Shown one piece after another: positions 1 to 30,551 of a DNA stretch of 64,000 nucleotides. Numbering within the stretch: the stretch's first letter is position 1; each line of letters opens with the position of its first letter. A program made the translations under genes and the position numbers. The notes under the pieces were generated by a model. That model searched no databases, was not told where the DNA came from, and saw nothing but the letters and a program-made list of their open reading frames with translations. The stretch comes from Amphibalanus amphitrite (Eukaryota; Arthropoda; Thecostraca; Balanomorpha; Balanidae), in contig NW_024882207.1 of NCBI RefSeq assembly GCF_019059575.1, positions 186,001 to 250,000 on the forward strand, read 5' to 3'.

Positions 1-289
1 AAATGGGGGTACCTTTCTGAGAATGCCTGTGAGGTCAGACTCGTTCAAGCCAGAGTCGGAGTCGCAGTCGCCAACATCGTCAAAACACCGACTCCAGACT
101 CGGAAGTGTCAATACTGTGATTCATTTCATGTTCCTCGTTGGTTTTTTATTACATTTTATAGCTGATTTTCATAAGTTTTGAAGTGCTGATACAAAATTT
201 GCGTTCAAAGCGTGACACTGAATCTTCGGGCCTTTCTCAACTCTCGTCAAATGTCTGCGACAGACTCAAGTACCGTTCAAGTGCCACAG

Positions 290-910
290 GGCTCATGACT
301 GCTTGCTTTTCACACAGGCTCCGAAGGAGCTCCACTGAGCTCTAAGAAGCCTTCAGAGGGCCCAAACCGGCCTCTGAGAGTCCCACTGGTGTTCATATTC
401 TCTGAGGGCCCATACAGGAATCTTTGAGGACCTTACACATGCGTAGACCTCTGAAGGGCCACACGGATCTTTGAGGATACTTTCAAATATTTCTGAGAAC
501 CTTAGGCCTCTGATAGCTCAGCCGAGCTTTTGAGGCGACAGATTTTGCTGAGCCTAAGCCTGCAGTTTAGGGGTCACGACTCGGGTGTGCCTCTGAGGGT
601 CCCAGCACATGTTTCTTATGTCCCTATGTAGGGTCCTTAGGGATTCGACACAGACCTCCAGGGTTCACACTGCTATTTGAGGGCTCCCTGCTCACCCTGG
701 GCCTGGTCTCTTAGCGCCCGCCGCCGGCGCCGCCCACACTGGCTTCTGAGGGTCCCACCTTGGGCTCGGAAAGCCCTAAAGCACCACATATGTACACGTA
801 ACTATTTGGGGTGACCAGCGCCGATTTTCAGGATCCTAAGCAGTAAGCAGGCTTCTGAGAGCCCACACTGACCCTGAGGGGCCTAAAATGGCCTGGAAGT
901 CCCAAGCCTA
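290..910. repeat. Degenerate GGGCCCTCAGAG-type satellite
   Basis: The stretch is a run of diverged short units built around phrases such as 'cctctgagggtcccac' and 'gagggcccat', recurring every few tens of bases. The same vocabulary, mostly on the opposite strand, returns at about 51470-52760, 61730-62090 and 63280-63380, so this is a dispersed satellite-like family. No coding potential is visible. The unit length is too variable to state a firm period by eye. Confidence 0.6.
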
Positions 911-1801
911 TCGCTAAAGGATCCCTTGCCGCTATGCCGTGCGAAATTTTGGTTCCGTTAAACGTCTTTTCTTCGCGTTTGCAGCGCTTTCCTACACACG
1001 AAAAACGAGAAACTTTTTGTTCACACTACACCTCCTCTCACTGGAGCAAAGATGAATTACTTCCGATTCACACTTCCGACATTCACTCTCCGCTGAAAGC
1101 CCTACTTAGCTTCAATCGGCGGCTGGGATAAGCCCTATGCATTTTACGTAGAACCTCTGCATGCATGCGTGAATGAAAGTTTCAGCAAGGTGATTCGCTT
1201 AAGCTGAGCGTTTAACCTTTTTATGATCATGAGCGACGAGCGTCTGCACAGGGGCTCTCCAGAGTGCGTCGGCAAGCGCAGCCATTGTGATTCTACCGGT
1301 CGTTTTTTGTTCACAAATTTAAAAAAAATAAATTTTATGTAAAAAAAATGGCAAGTCATAGCTACAAGGAAAACCTTGTCACCATCGTATTCCTCGCACC
1401 ATTGCGCGTTGAATGATATGTAAAATGAATGAGTAACGACTGGAGGAAGGCAAGATTTAACACAAAAGTTGATTTTGCCCCCCCAACCGAAAATCTCTGG
1501 CGACGCCTATGAGGCTGACAGTGCAGATTGCAGATATAAAAGTCCTGGCCCCAGGCAGGTTTTACCATTCTTTACAGCTATCTAAACATGCATCCAAAAC
1601 AAATGTTTAGCCACCTATCTCAATAACTTTCAAATTTTCCGCAGTAATGACCCTATTCTCTCTTCTGGCTTTCTTATCAAAGCATTGATACAATATTGTC
1701 AATACAGAAAAGTATCAGTAGGCCTTGTAGAATAGGTTCAGGTTCTAAGAAACAATGTATAACAAACATCCAACAACTTTTCATCCAAGCCAGAAACTGA
1801 C
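911..1801. other. Gene-less stretch, presumed Arl16 intron
   Basis: This lies downstream (minus strand) of the first coding exon of the ARL16-like gene, so it is presumably intron. I looked for the continuation of the GTPase (switch II, NKxD-like box) on the minus strand and did not find it. Short AT-rich ORFs here have no recognisable content. Confidence 0.4.
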
Positions 1802-1996
1802 CCAGCTCTCTGACAGTGACAGGTGATTTCTTGTTGGTGCCAATTCGCAGGTCAGAGATGTTGGAGCCGACAGTGGGCACAGTGGTGTGCAGTTCGGTCA
1901 GAGCCTGGCCGCTCTGCAGGCGCTGGATTAGTGTGGTTTTCCCAGAACCAGATGGACCCACCACCACCAGCATACCAGTTATCTTGTGGCTTCACC
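1802..1996 (-). CDS. Arl16: ARL16-like small GTPase, first coding exon (partial)
   Basis: The exon starts after an acceptor at 1997-1998, and the ATG is at 1973-1971 with an in-frame TGA just upstream, which fixes the start. It encodes 57 complete codons and ends at 1802 before a GTCAGT donor. Residues 6-13 are a P-loop (GPSGSGKT). Further on come TVPTVGSNISDL and VTVRELG, which match the switch I region and the 'RELGG' that replaces DxxG in ARL16, an atypical ARF-like GTPase. The remaining GTPase motifs must lie in later exons to the left, beyond the window. A donor at 2269-2270 marks a likely non-coding first exon ending at 2271. The family call rests on remembered ARL16 sequence; SRP receptor beta was considered and fits less well. 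Confidence 0.65.
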
Positions 1997-2271
1997 CTGT
2001 AAATTATGAACACACAAAAGGTTAGCACTGCAAAATGACTCGAGACCAGTTCAGTTTGAATTTATGAGTTTGATAAATGCAATAATCATGAGCTGCATTT
2101 ACTTTTAAGCCTGAATATCATACACTAGTCTAGCCACCCTCATGACTAATGGGAAATATATCACCAAGCCTGATGTTTATATCCAGCCCCAAATAATATT
2201 TTTCATGAAGTGGGCTTTTAGGAGACATTCACCTTTAAAAAAAAATGTTCACAATTTACTTTATACTTACG

Positions 2272-4746
2272 TTGGTTGGACCAAAATGATGGGTCAAACT
2301 CGAATGCCTCAGATTTAACTAAAAAGTAAAAAAATGAACCTCTTCTTCCTCGCAAGCATTAATAACTTGGCAATGAAAAATACCAAATGCAGATTCAGAC
2401 GATTCAGACTGAGACATCTCTTGTCCTCAAAAATGACTCTATTCATACAGTGAAAGTTATAAACACCTCTCGGAGAAACACCAATCCAAGCCTCGAACGC
2501 TTGTTTGTTGCTAGGCAATTTGTCAACAAAAAAAATGCTGACCGGTTTTGTACTCTGTCGAACAGTATTCAACGTGGACTAGGAATTCATTCTTCTTTTT
2601 GTTATGGTCCCTCAAAACTGTCTTCTTTTTTCTTTTGTATGCTTTTGCTATTTTTTGGTATAAAAAAGAAAAACATTTACCTATTTGAGTACGGAAATAA
2701 ACTTCTGCACATAAAGTGCACTTAGAAAATGAGTTGTATCAGCGTTATCTTTAAGTTCTCTTGCAGTGATTTAGTGATCAGCTGGTGATATGAAAACTTG
2801 CCATTTATGGTGCACTTGTGCAAATGTTTGCGCGAGAAAAGGCTGGGAGGGCGCGTGTGAAAAAAATAATAATTAGGGCGTTAGGGGTTGGAGGCCAGTG
2901 GAGGCTGGGATTTGAGTGGAGTGTTTGTTAGCGCAATTGGGGCGAGCAGGAGGTAGTTGGATTTGCAGTTTTTACTCTATACAGTGTAAAGTTACACTGA
3001 AAATGTACACCTGCAGCAACTTAACTTTCTAATCTTCTCATTATTTTTTCTCACAAAAGAAAGCTCTTGATCACAACCATGCGAGCCAAGAAGTGTGATG
3101 CTGGTGCAGCCTGCTGAGCTGTTTTTTGTGCTTAATTCAATGCTCCTTGATTGTTGAGGTAGTGCTTGATGCTTGACTTTTTTCACATGAAGCTCCGTTT
3201 CCTGAATTCAACTTACAGAGAAAGGTCACTAAGGGGCGACAAGCCATTTGCGCACCAAATGTTGCATGTCAGCATTTCTGTGCCCCCTGACAAGCTTACA
3301 AACAGGTCAATCCCCTAATTATTTAACGTTGTCAAAACTTCGAAAGCTGAAAGACTGGCAAGCTGAAAGCTGAAAGCTGTTCAATGTGTGTCATGGGGGC
3401 TCTATCTCCATGCATTTGCGGCAAGTGGTGCAGCACTGTCATTTATTCAGCTCATAGACTGGAAACTGATGAAATAAACTCTATTGAGGGGTGGTGGCTT
3501 CTAGTTTTGCTGCTAGTCCAAAGCCAAAATAGATTCTTACTGACCTAATCTCATGAATGGGATGCCTCATGCCCATATGTTCTTAATTGCTTAGATTCAT
3601 TGCATATTCATTAAGCTAGGATATTGAAGAGCCAAGCCCCATGGATCCATCCTTTCAGCTTTCCTCAAATTTTAGATGAATTTGAGCCAACTGAAATTGG
3701 TTTTTCTTGCAGCTATAACATATCAGCAGGAAACAGGTGCATGAAATGGATAGCTGTCTAAGAAATGGCATCAGGAGAGACATAACAATGAATGCACATG
3801 CTTACTCCTATCTCAATGCAAGGCCAAACTTAGCATTTTCAATATCATAGTTTGAAGAGGAGAAGGCATATTCATCTTAATCTTTCCTGGCTAATATACT
3901 TTTTAAATAACTAGATCATGCATAGGTATTTAACATAATGTAGCATATTCTGGAATGATATGTTGTGATAAGTTTGTTAATGGATAAGAACTTATAAATC
4001 ACATTATTTCTGGTAGGACCAATGGGATTGTGTAGCCAGCAGCAAGCCTAAACCAATGTTGGATGTGCTTGGGCAAGGCACATACAAATGAAAGAATGAT
4101 TAGCTTCTTTGAATTATCTCATTTTCACATGCCATTTGTATGCATTTAGAAAATTGAATTAATTGTAGATTAGCTAGTAATGTTTGCTTTCATTTATGAT
4201 GGTGTCCACATGATCATCAATGATTGGTTACTTTGTTTGGCATAACAGTTAATTTTCTAACCATGCTAAGCTAACCCTCAATATTGCTTTTCAGGACACA
4301 TCCAATTTTATGAGTACTAAGGTCAACACTGGTTGTAACATTCAGTGTAAAATACACATCAGCTGTTAATTGGTAAGGATCCTGTGTTTTGTTTTCCATA
4401 TGATTGCACTCTATATGTTAATCGACCAGCCATAACTTGAATCATGTATTTTCTTTGCTTTTCACTTGTTAAACTTTTATGAGAAATACAGCTTGAAGCA
4501 ATGATTAAAGCATCCTTCCCTGGTTCAATATCCAATATGTGATTTCCAGAATAGTCTCTAAGCTGTCATTATCTGATATTTCTTATCTTGTCGACCTTAT
4601 CTTGTCCTCATCTTCTCCCACTGCCATTCAAAGTTCATTATTGTGAACTTGTGACCAAACTCTCCCTCTCTCGTCACCCAGAGTGCAGTGCTCTGACTGT
4701 CCTCTCGTCCGCGGCAGGCGACGTTGGACGACAGTCGGTGGGCGTC
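2272..4746. other. Intergenic and 5' region between Arl16-like gene and Cul2
   Basis: AT-rich sequence separates two divergently transcribed genes. The plus-strand reading frame stays open upstream of the Cul2 start from about 4588, but those 53 codons resemble no cullin. Acceptor-like sites (pyrimidine run plus AG) at about 4680 and 4717 suggest a 5' UTR intron of Cul2. Nothing else is recognised. Confidence 0.4.
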
Positions 4747-6996
4747 ATGTCGCTCAGACCTCGTCAGGTGGACTTTGACACCACCTGGGGTGGCATACGG
4801 GAGACGCTCTCGGGCGTCATCACTCTCGGCGCCGTACCGCGGGACGTGTGGAACGACCGTTTCGCCGACGTGTACGCTTTGTGCGTGGCCTACCCGGAGC
4901 CACAGGCGGCGCGACTCTACACCGAGATCAAGGCGTTCCTGCGCGACCATGTGGAGCACCTGCAGCGTCAGATCCGACAGGCGGGCGAGGCCAACCTGCT
5001 CACCTGTTATCACAAGGCCTGGTTCGTGTACAACAAGGGCTCCCACTACCTGGACAAGCTGTTCATCTACCTCAACATCCAGCACCTGAAGAAGAAGAAG
5101 GTGACGCTGTCGGACCTCATTTACGGCGGATACGAGGCGGACGGCGACTCGGCCATCCTGGAGATCCGCGAGCTCAGCCTGTCGCTTTGGCGACGCCACA
5201 TGATCGAGCCTTTCCAGGACGCCCTGGTGCACCAACTTCTGGAGCGCATCAACACGTACCGTAAGGGCGGGCTGCCGGACGGCGAGCACGGCGTCATCCG
5301 TGACGTCATTCAGTCGCTGGTCGACGCCGAGGGCTACAAGAAGGCCAACGAACTCGAGCTGTACGAGACGGTGTTCGAGAAGGCCTACCTGCGCGCCAGT
5401 GGGGAGTACTTTGGCCGGACGGCCAGCCAGCTGCTGCTCGAGTGTGACGTGTACGGCTACATGGCGCGCGTGCTGCAGGTGATCGCCGACGAGCAGCTGC
5501 GCTGTATCAGCTACCTCAACTCGAGCTCTCACGGGCGCGCATTGGCCGAGCTGCGCGCCCGACTGGTCGAGGACCATCTGGAGCTGATCCTGGCAGAGGT
5601 GCCCACCATGGTGCGCGAGGAGCGCCGCGACGACCTGCGCCACCTGTACGAGCTGCTGCGGCCGCTGCAGCGACCGGAGCCGCTGCAACAGCTGGTGCGT
5701 CAGCTGGAGGAACACGTCAGGACGGTGGGCGTGCAGCGACTGATGTCTGCGCGCGGCACCGACAGCCCGGCGGCCTTCGTTGACACAGTGCTGCACGTGC
5801 ACTCCAAGTACTCGGGCCTGGTGAGCGAGGTGTTCCGAGACGACCAGCTGTTTACGGCGGCTCTGTGCCGCGCCTGCTCGGCCGTGGTCAACCACCGCGG
5901 CGCCGGCGACCGCCACTGCGCCGCGCCAGAGCTGCTCGTGCGCTACTGCGACTCGCTGCTGAAGAAGTCCACCAAAGGCGTCACAGAGTCGTCTCTAGAG
6001 GAGCGACTCGCCACGATCGTGACCATATTTAAGTTTGTCGAAGACAAGGATGCGTTCCAGAAACACTACCAGAAGTTCCTCTGCAAGCGACTCATGTACG
6101 ACAACACGGTGAGCCTGGACTCTGAGGAGGTGATGGTGACCAAGTTCAAGCAGACGTGCGGCTACGACTTCACCAACAAGCTGTCGCAGATGCTGCGCGA
6201 CGTGAACGTGTCTCAGGAGCACACGCAGCGGTTCTGCGCCTTCCTCACCGAGCGCGGCGTCACGCTCAACCACAACCTGGCCATCAAGGTGATCCAGTCG
6301 GGCGCCTGGCCCATCCCCATCACCAGCATCGTCGAGTTCCGCGTCCCCCAGCAGCTCGAGCAGAGCATCACCAACTTTGAGGAGTTCTACAAGGGCAAGT
6401 TCAGCGGCCGCAAGCTGTCCTGGTTCCACCACCTTAGTCATGCTGAGCTGCGGCTCGGCTACCTGCCGCGGATGTACCTGGTGACGCTGCACACCTTCGC
6501 CATGGCCGTGCTGGTACTGTTCGAGACGGCTGACTCGCTGTCTGTGGATGAGATCCAGCTCACCACCGGCCTGCCGGACGACCACCTGGCGCGTAACGTC
6601 CAGGCGCTGGTGGACGCCAAGCTGCTGACGTGCGACCGCTCGCCCGCCTCCGAGCCGGGCGCCGTGCTGACGCTGAACACAGAGTTCAGCAGTCGGCGTA
6701 CCCGGTTCCGTGTCCAGACCGCGCCGGCGCCGCGCGAGGCCCAGACTGAGGTGGAGCAGACACAGCGCGAGGTAGACGAGGGCCGAAAGATGTGCCTCCA
6801 GGCGGCTATCGTCCGCATCATGAAGGCGCGGAAGCGACTCCGACACAACGAGCTGGTGCAGGAGGCGCTCGGCCAGACCCGTTCCCTCTTCACGCCGCAG
6901 ATACCCATGATCAAAAAGTGTATCGACGTGCTGATAGACAAAGAGTACCTGGCGCGCGTGGCCGACGCGCCGGACGAGTATAGCTACGTGGCGTGA
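4747..6996 (+). CDS. Cul2: Cullin-2, intronless coding region
   Basis: The product is the scaffold of CRL2 ubiquitin ligases: its N-terminal cullin repeats bind the Elongin B/C substrate-receptor module (VHL-box type) and its C-terminal cullin homology domain binds Rbx1. The 749-residue protein starts MSLRPRQVDFDTTW, close to vertebrate CUL2 (MSLKPRVVDFDETW), which is why I place the start at 4747 and not at the earlier in-frame ATG. Human CUL2 is of nearly equal length (745). Cullin repeats fill about residues 1-370 and the homology domain about 380-620. A winged-helix tail carries the neddylation motif IVRIMKARK (acceptor Lys near 693) and ends in the cullin-typical YSYVA. The whole coding region is one exon, GC-rich with strong third-position bias. 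It faces MTA tail to tail. Confidence 0.95.
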   Translation: MSLRPRQVDFDTTWGGIRETLSGVITLGAVPRDVWNDRFADVYALCVAYPEPQAARLYTEIKAFLRDHVEHLQRQIRQAGEANLLTCYHKAWFVYNKGSHYLDKLFIYLNIQHLKKKKVTLSDLIYGGYEADGDSAILEIRELSLSLWRRHMIEPFQDALVHQLLERINTYRKGGLPDGEHGVIRDVIQSLVDAEGYKKANELELYETVFEKAYLRASGEYFGRTASQLLLECDVYGYMARVLQVIADEQLRCISYLNSSSHGRALAELRARLVEDHLELILAEVPTMVREERRDDLRHLYELLRPLQRPEPLQQLVRQLEEHVRTVGVQRLMSARGTDSPAAFVDTVLHVHSKYSGLVSEVFRDDQLFTAALCRACSAVVNHRGAGDRHCAAPELLVRYCDSLLKKSTKGVTESSLEERLATIVTIFKFVEDKDAFQKHYQKFLCKRLMYDNTVSLDSEEVMVTKFKQTCGYDFTNKLSQMLRDVNVSQEHTQRFCAFLTERGVTLNHNLAIKVIQSGAWPIPITSIVEFRVPQQLEQSITNFEEFYKGKFSGRKLSWFHHLSHAELRLGYLPRMYLVTLHTFAMAVLVLFETADSLSVDEIQLTTGLPDDHLARNVQALVDAKLLTCDRSPASEPGAVLTLNTEFSSRRTRFRVQTAPAPREAQTEVEQTQREVDEGRKMCLQAAIVRIMKARKRLRHNELVQEALGQTRSLFTPQIPMIKKCIDVLIDKEYLARVADAPDEYSYVA

Positions 6997-8467
6997 GTGG
7001 TGCCCCAGGCGCGGCGGTACGTGTGCCTGTGCGTGCGAGCCCGCCGCGGCTCGAAGGCTCCTGGTCAGTGCTATTGGCGGGCTGTTGCGCTAATATGTGA
7101 AGTGCGTTTATTGTGTCCAGCTGGATTTGTGCGTCGGTGTGCTGTTGTGCTCTTTAAACCTTGCTGAACGATTGGCGAGAGCGGCCCGTGGCTGTGGCGA
7201 TGTTGACCTGTGAAACTTGGAGCTCGATTGCTAGCATTGTGATGAATAGTTTGAGCACGGCGTGCGGTCAGCAGGGAGGGATGGGGGCTGAAGGAGGATA
7301 CATAATACGATCCTTGCATAACTGCTGTTCACGGCGAGTGTCATGGTGTGCCCGTTTCGACTGGCTCGTGAGAATCTGCCTGCAGCGGCAACACAGTGTA
7401 CCCAAGAACAACCTAGCCGATGAAATCCGATGAGTATACCAAACTGGATTGTCAACATTTGCCGGTTAACTATGTCGGGAGCTTCTTGTGGTTGTGGAAT
7501 TCGAGAACCATCTCTTGCCTGACTGCAAAGAACATTTTTGTGTGTACTTAAGTGTTTCCTTGGCGCTCTGGAGTGAACTATGTGGCAGACGTAAACCCTT
7601 CCTCTCCTCCCTAGCTGGTGTTGTAGCCGGCCGTTTTACATGACGCTATGATACAAGGTGCAATGTAGCCACCCAACAGTGTGCTGCCATGGTCTGATAA
7701 CATTATCATGTGGTAATATAGCGGAAAGTTTGCTAATGCTCGCTGAGCATGTTTAAGTACGGCGGGTACTCCCCTTCAGAGTAGCTCGGTGAGAGCGGTT
7801 TAGTCATCGGCAAACGGTCGCCGGGTGCCCGCTCGACCCGAGGTTACTTTAGGTTCTTCGTTTCTAACGGCGGAATACTGACGTCACCCGCTCGCTCTCC
7901 GTCCTAGCTGTGTATTTCTGCGGCACACTAACCGTGACTGATCCCCATGTCCCCGCATTTCCTAACCAGTTACGTCTGTCATTACTGCTGACCCACCTCG
8001 GACGATAATGGGGCAGGCCAAAAGTTACAACAGAGGTTGTGCCCCGCTCCCTAAAGCAGCAAATCCCGTCCCCCCTGTCCCGTTTCCATTGAGGTCGGGC
8101 GAAACAGCAGCGCTTGTCCGCCCTTTGATGATTCCAGTCTACATGCTAGCTGCAGACCTCTGAGACTACTGTGAGCCGCCGCCGCCGCCGCACGCTGTCT
8201 CAGAACTGGGGAGCGCGACAGCGGGGACTCCCCCGCCACATAACCATCGGCTGTCACTGGTATCGGTCACAGGGGCCCAGTCTCCCTACTAACCCCGGAC
8301 GGCGCGGCCCCGTTCCGACCGTGCACCGTCACTCTGCACAACTTGTGCACAACCCTTCCTCTCAACTCACTAAAATCGTGGCATCTGTCCATCCACTGCA
8401 CGGCATGCAAAAGTACCCTTCATTGTTGCAAACACTCCTCCACCGTCCCGGGCAAGAACACTAGCTG

Positions 8468-8473
8468 TTTATT
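8468..8473 (-). terminator. Poly(A) signal candidate for MTA
   Basis: AATAAA read on the minus strand, about 610 nt after the MTA stop codon. It is the first such hexamer found downstream of the gene. It lies upstream (in plus coordinates) of the plus-strand AATAAA at 8502, so the two mRNAs may overlap by a few tens of bases at their 3' ends. Confidence 0.5.
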
Positions 8474-8501
8474 ACTGAGATAAAAATGACATGACAGCTG
8501 G

Positions 8502-8507
8502 AATAAA
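8502..8507 (+). terminator. Poly(A) signal candidate for Cul2
   Basis: AATAAA on the plus strand (context gctggAATAAAtagc), 1.5 kb after the Cul2 stop and just beyond the opposing MTA signal at 8468-8473. No other clear plus-strand hexamer was found between 6997 and this point. Confidence 0.45.
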
Positions 8508-9079
8508 TAGCAATTCACGCGCGCTGTGCGGCCGAACATTCGCGTCCAGACGTAAACCTATCGGTGTCGGCGCGGCGCACGCGCGCGCTCCTACACCGGG
8601 CGGCGGGAGGCGCGCGAACGCAGAGAGAGAGAGAGCGAGAGAGCGATGCGCAGAGAGGGCTGGGCAGAGACATGGAGCGACAGAGCACAGAGAAACAGTG
8701 GCGACCATCGCGCCAGAAACCCAGACGGTGTCCACAGGGCAGAGACGCGGTCACGTGCACACATTTCGGTAGAGAACAAACAAAACAGCTCGGGGGCGGC
8801 GTGACGTGTGGTGTGGTGGTGTATGTGGGCGGCGGCAGCGGCGGCGGCGGCGGCAGCCAGTGACGGTGACACACACGCGGCCGGCGCGCGACGCGGCGCA
8901 GGCGGCGCCGCCGGCGTCCCGGTCCAGTCCGTGTTTTGATTGGCTGACACTCACGGCACACCTGCGCGCCGCGCGCGGGCGCCGTCCGGCCGGCTGACCC
9001 GGCGCGAGCGAGACTTTGTACACTGGCGGCGTCCGGTGGCGGTTCAGCCGGCGGCGGCGGCGGCGGCGGCCGAGTTCGT

Positions 9080-28980
<19,901 letters not shown>

Positions 28981-29152
28981 TGCATCTAGATCACTACACG
29001 GAAGAACAACACTTAACACACATATTCAGTCCATTTTTTGTATCCACCATACGCCGCAAGTCCGCGATACACCGTAATTAATATGGATCACAGCATCCGT
29101 AACACCAGCAACTTCGCCATTTTCTGTGTTTCCTTCTCATTTACAAAACTCC

Positions 29153-29162
29153 GTGACGTCAC
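29153..29162. promoter_or_regulatory. CRE-like palindrome upstream of MTA
   Basis: GTGACGTCAC, containing the cAMP-response core TGACGTCA, lies about 175 bp upstream of the MTA start codon at 28980. It sits in a non-repetitive stretch that must hold the MTA promoter and 5' UTR. Similar cores occur elsewhere in the window (about 7879, 17294, 40933), which lowers its weight. Confidence 0.35.
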
Positions 29163-30551
29163 GAGGCCCCAGGCGATCATCGGGCGGACGGCAGGAACGG
29201 GTGACGAGGCTAATTAGTGGACAACAAACTGCACTGGTTTCCAGCCTTTCCGAGCTGTGCACTCCGCACCGCGCGAATCCTCCCGTGACAACTCTCCCGC
29301 TGTGAGAAACCAACGGCCATTTTACGACACCGTGCGTAACGGCAATCAGCCATGCAATTGAATCCAGGTGGCGCCCCCTTACAACTGGGTTGAAGAGACC
29401 AAGGAGCTCGCGTTGTACTGATGTATTCGCGATCATGTGAATATTTACATATATTCAAGTACAAAACATGTTCGTGGAGACTTGCACTATGAATATCTGG
29501 TAGCAAAATAAATACGAAATGTCATTTATCTATTTGTTTGATGTTCTAGTTTACGACGTTCCATTGGCACAGGTGCTTATAAATCGAGCATTACTCGGAG
29601 GAAGTACAATACGCCAACAAATTCGCTAAGGCACTGGAGACGGCGGGTGCAGTAGGCACCAGCAGTGGGGCGGCATCTGTTGGTCCGAGGTGATCCAGCG
29701 CGCAACGAACTCGACAACGCAGTGGCAGCAAGCTCGAACGCCGGGATGACGAACAGATGAGAAACAATAACACATCTCTAACCGAATGCGACACTTGTCA
29801 TCAGCATGAGTCACGCACCAATTGCAGCGCGACAACAACATTTCATCGAAACAAAACAACACACTGAACAACACATCGTAGGCGCCGCAAGTTCATGAAA
29901 CAACAAAACATAAAACTGATTCTATCAAAACCGGGAGCCGTGCCCGGCCGGGCGGTCGACCGATGCGACGCGGGGGCCACTGGCCGGCCCCATGGTGCGA
30001 TTGTCCAGACATATCACATACGGAGGCATTAGCTGAGATCTTGACGAGCCGGAGTGAAGAGACGAGAGCGCCGAGAGCCGGCGGACGGAGTCGACCGCAG
30101 CGCCGCCTGGCGGAGCACGGTGCACGCATGCGCAGAGCGTGCCGGCTGGCCGGGCCGCAGGACGGACGGCAACACCAGCGGAGAGCAGACTGGCGTCCAG
30201 CTCAGGTCCCGAGAGCCCGCCACCCACCACGGAACGGGCCCCAAGATCACAGGCAGCAACGAAGGAAGAAATTATGCCGAGACTGAGCGAGAAAACCATA
30301 TTGCCTTCCAGATTCTAATATACACTCATTCACGCCAATCTCCCTCTCACTTTCTCGCTTTGTGAAGTGTTGCTCTGGGACCAGCCGAGTCTTCCAAACC
30401 CTCTCCAACAGACCAACAAACGTAGGGCGCGCCGCGCGGCGGCGCTCCTCTCCAGCACCAAGATGGCCTCCGCGGCGAGGTTGGAAGGTTCGGCGGCCGG
30501 TCGGCGCGGAGGGGCCGGTCGGCCGCACAGCGGAACAGACGCCACCGACTG
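29163..30551. other. MTA upstream region and Hairless 3' flank, with CpG island
   Basis: The stretch separates MTA (start 28980) from the Hairless stop (30552), both minus strand. A GC-rich block spans about 29930-30250, with another around 30420-30550. I saw no minus-strand AATAAA for Hairless here. Frames in the GC blocks have no recognisable content. Confidence 0.45.

Larger units (their letters stand above)
6997..8520 (+). other. Presumed Cul2 3' untranslated region
   Basis: No gene is seen in these 1.5 kb. The first plus-strand AATAAA after the Cul2 stop that I could find is at 8502-8507, so this stretch is probably 3' UTR. It contains a TGACGTCA palindrome near 7879 of unknown relevance. 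Confidence 0.45.

Noticed and set aside
1802-1973. SRP receptor beta as identity of the P-loop exon
   Set aside because: The P-loop is followed by TVPTVGSN and VTVRELG, which match ARL16 better than the SRP receptor beta pattern.
4597-5916. 439-codon minus-strand open frame opposite Cul2
   Set aside because: It is antisense to a clearly conserved Cul2 coding region. The GC-rich, biased third positions of Cul2 suppress stops on the other strand, and the translation resembles no protein.
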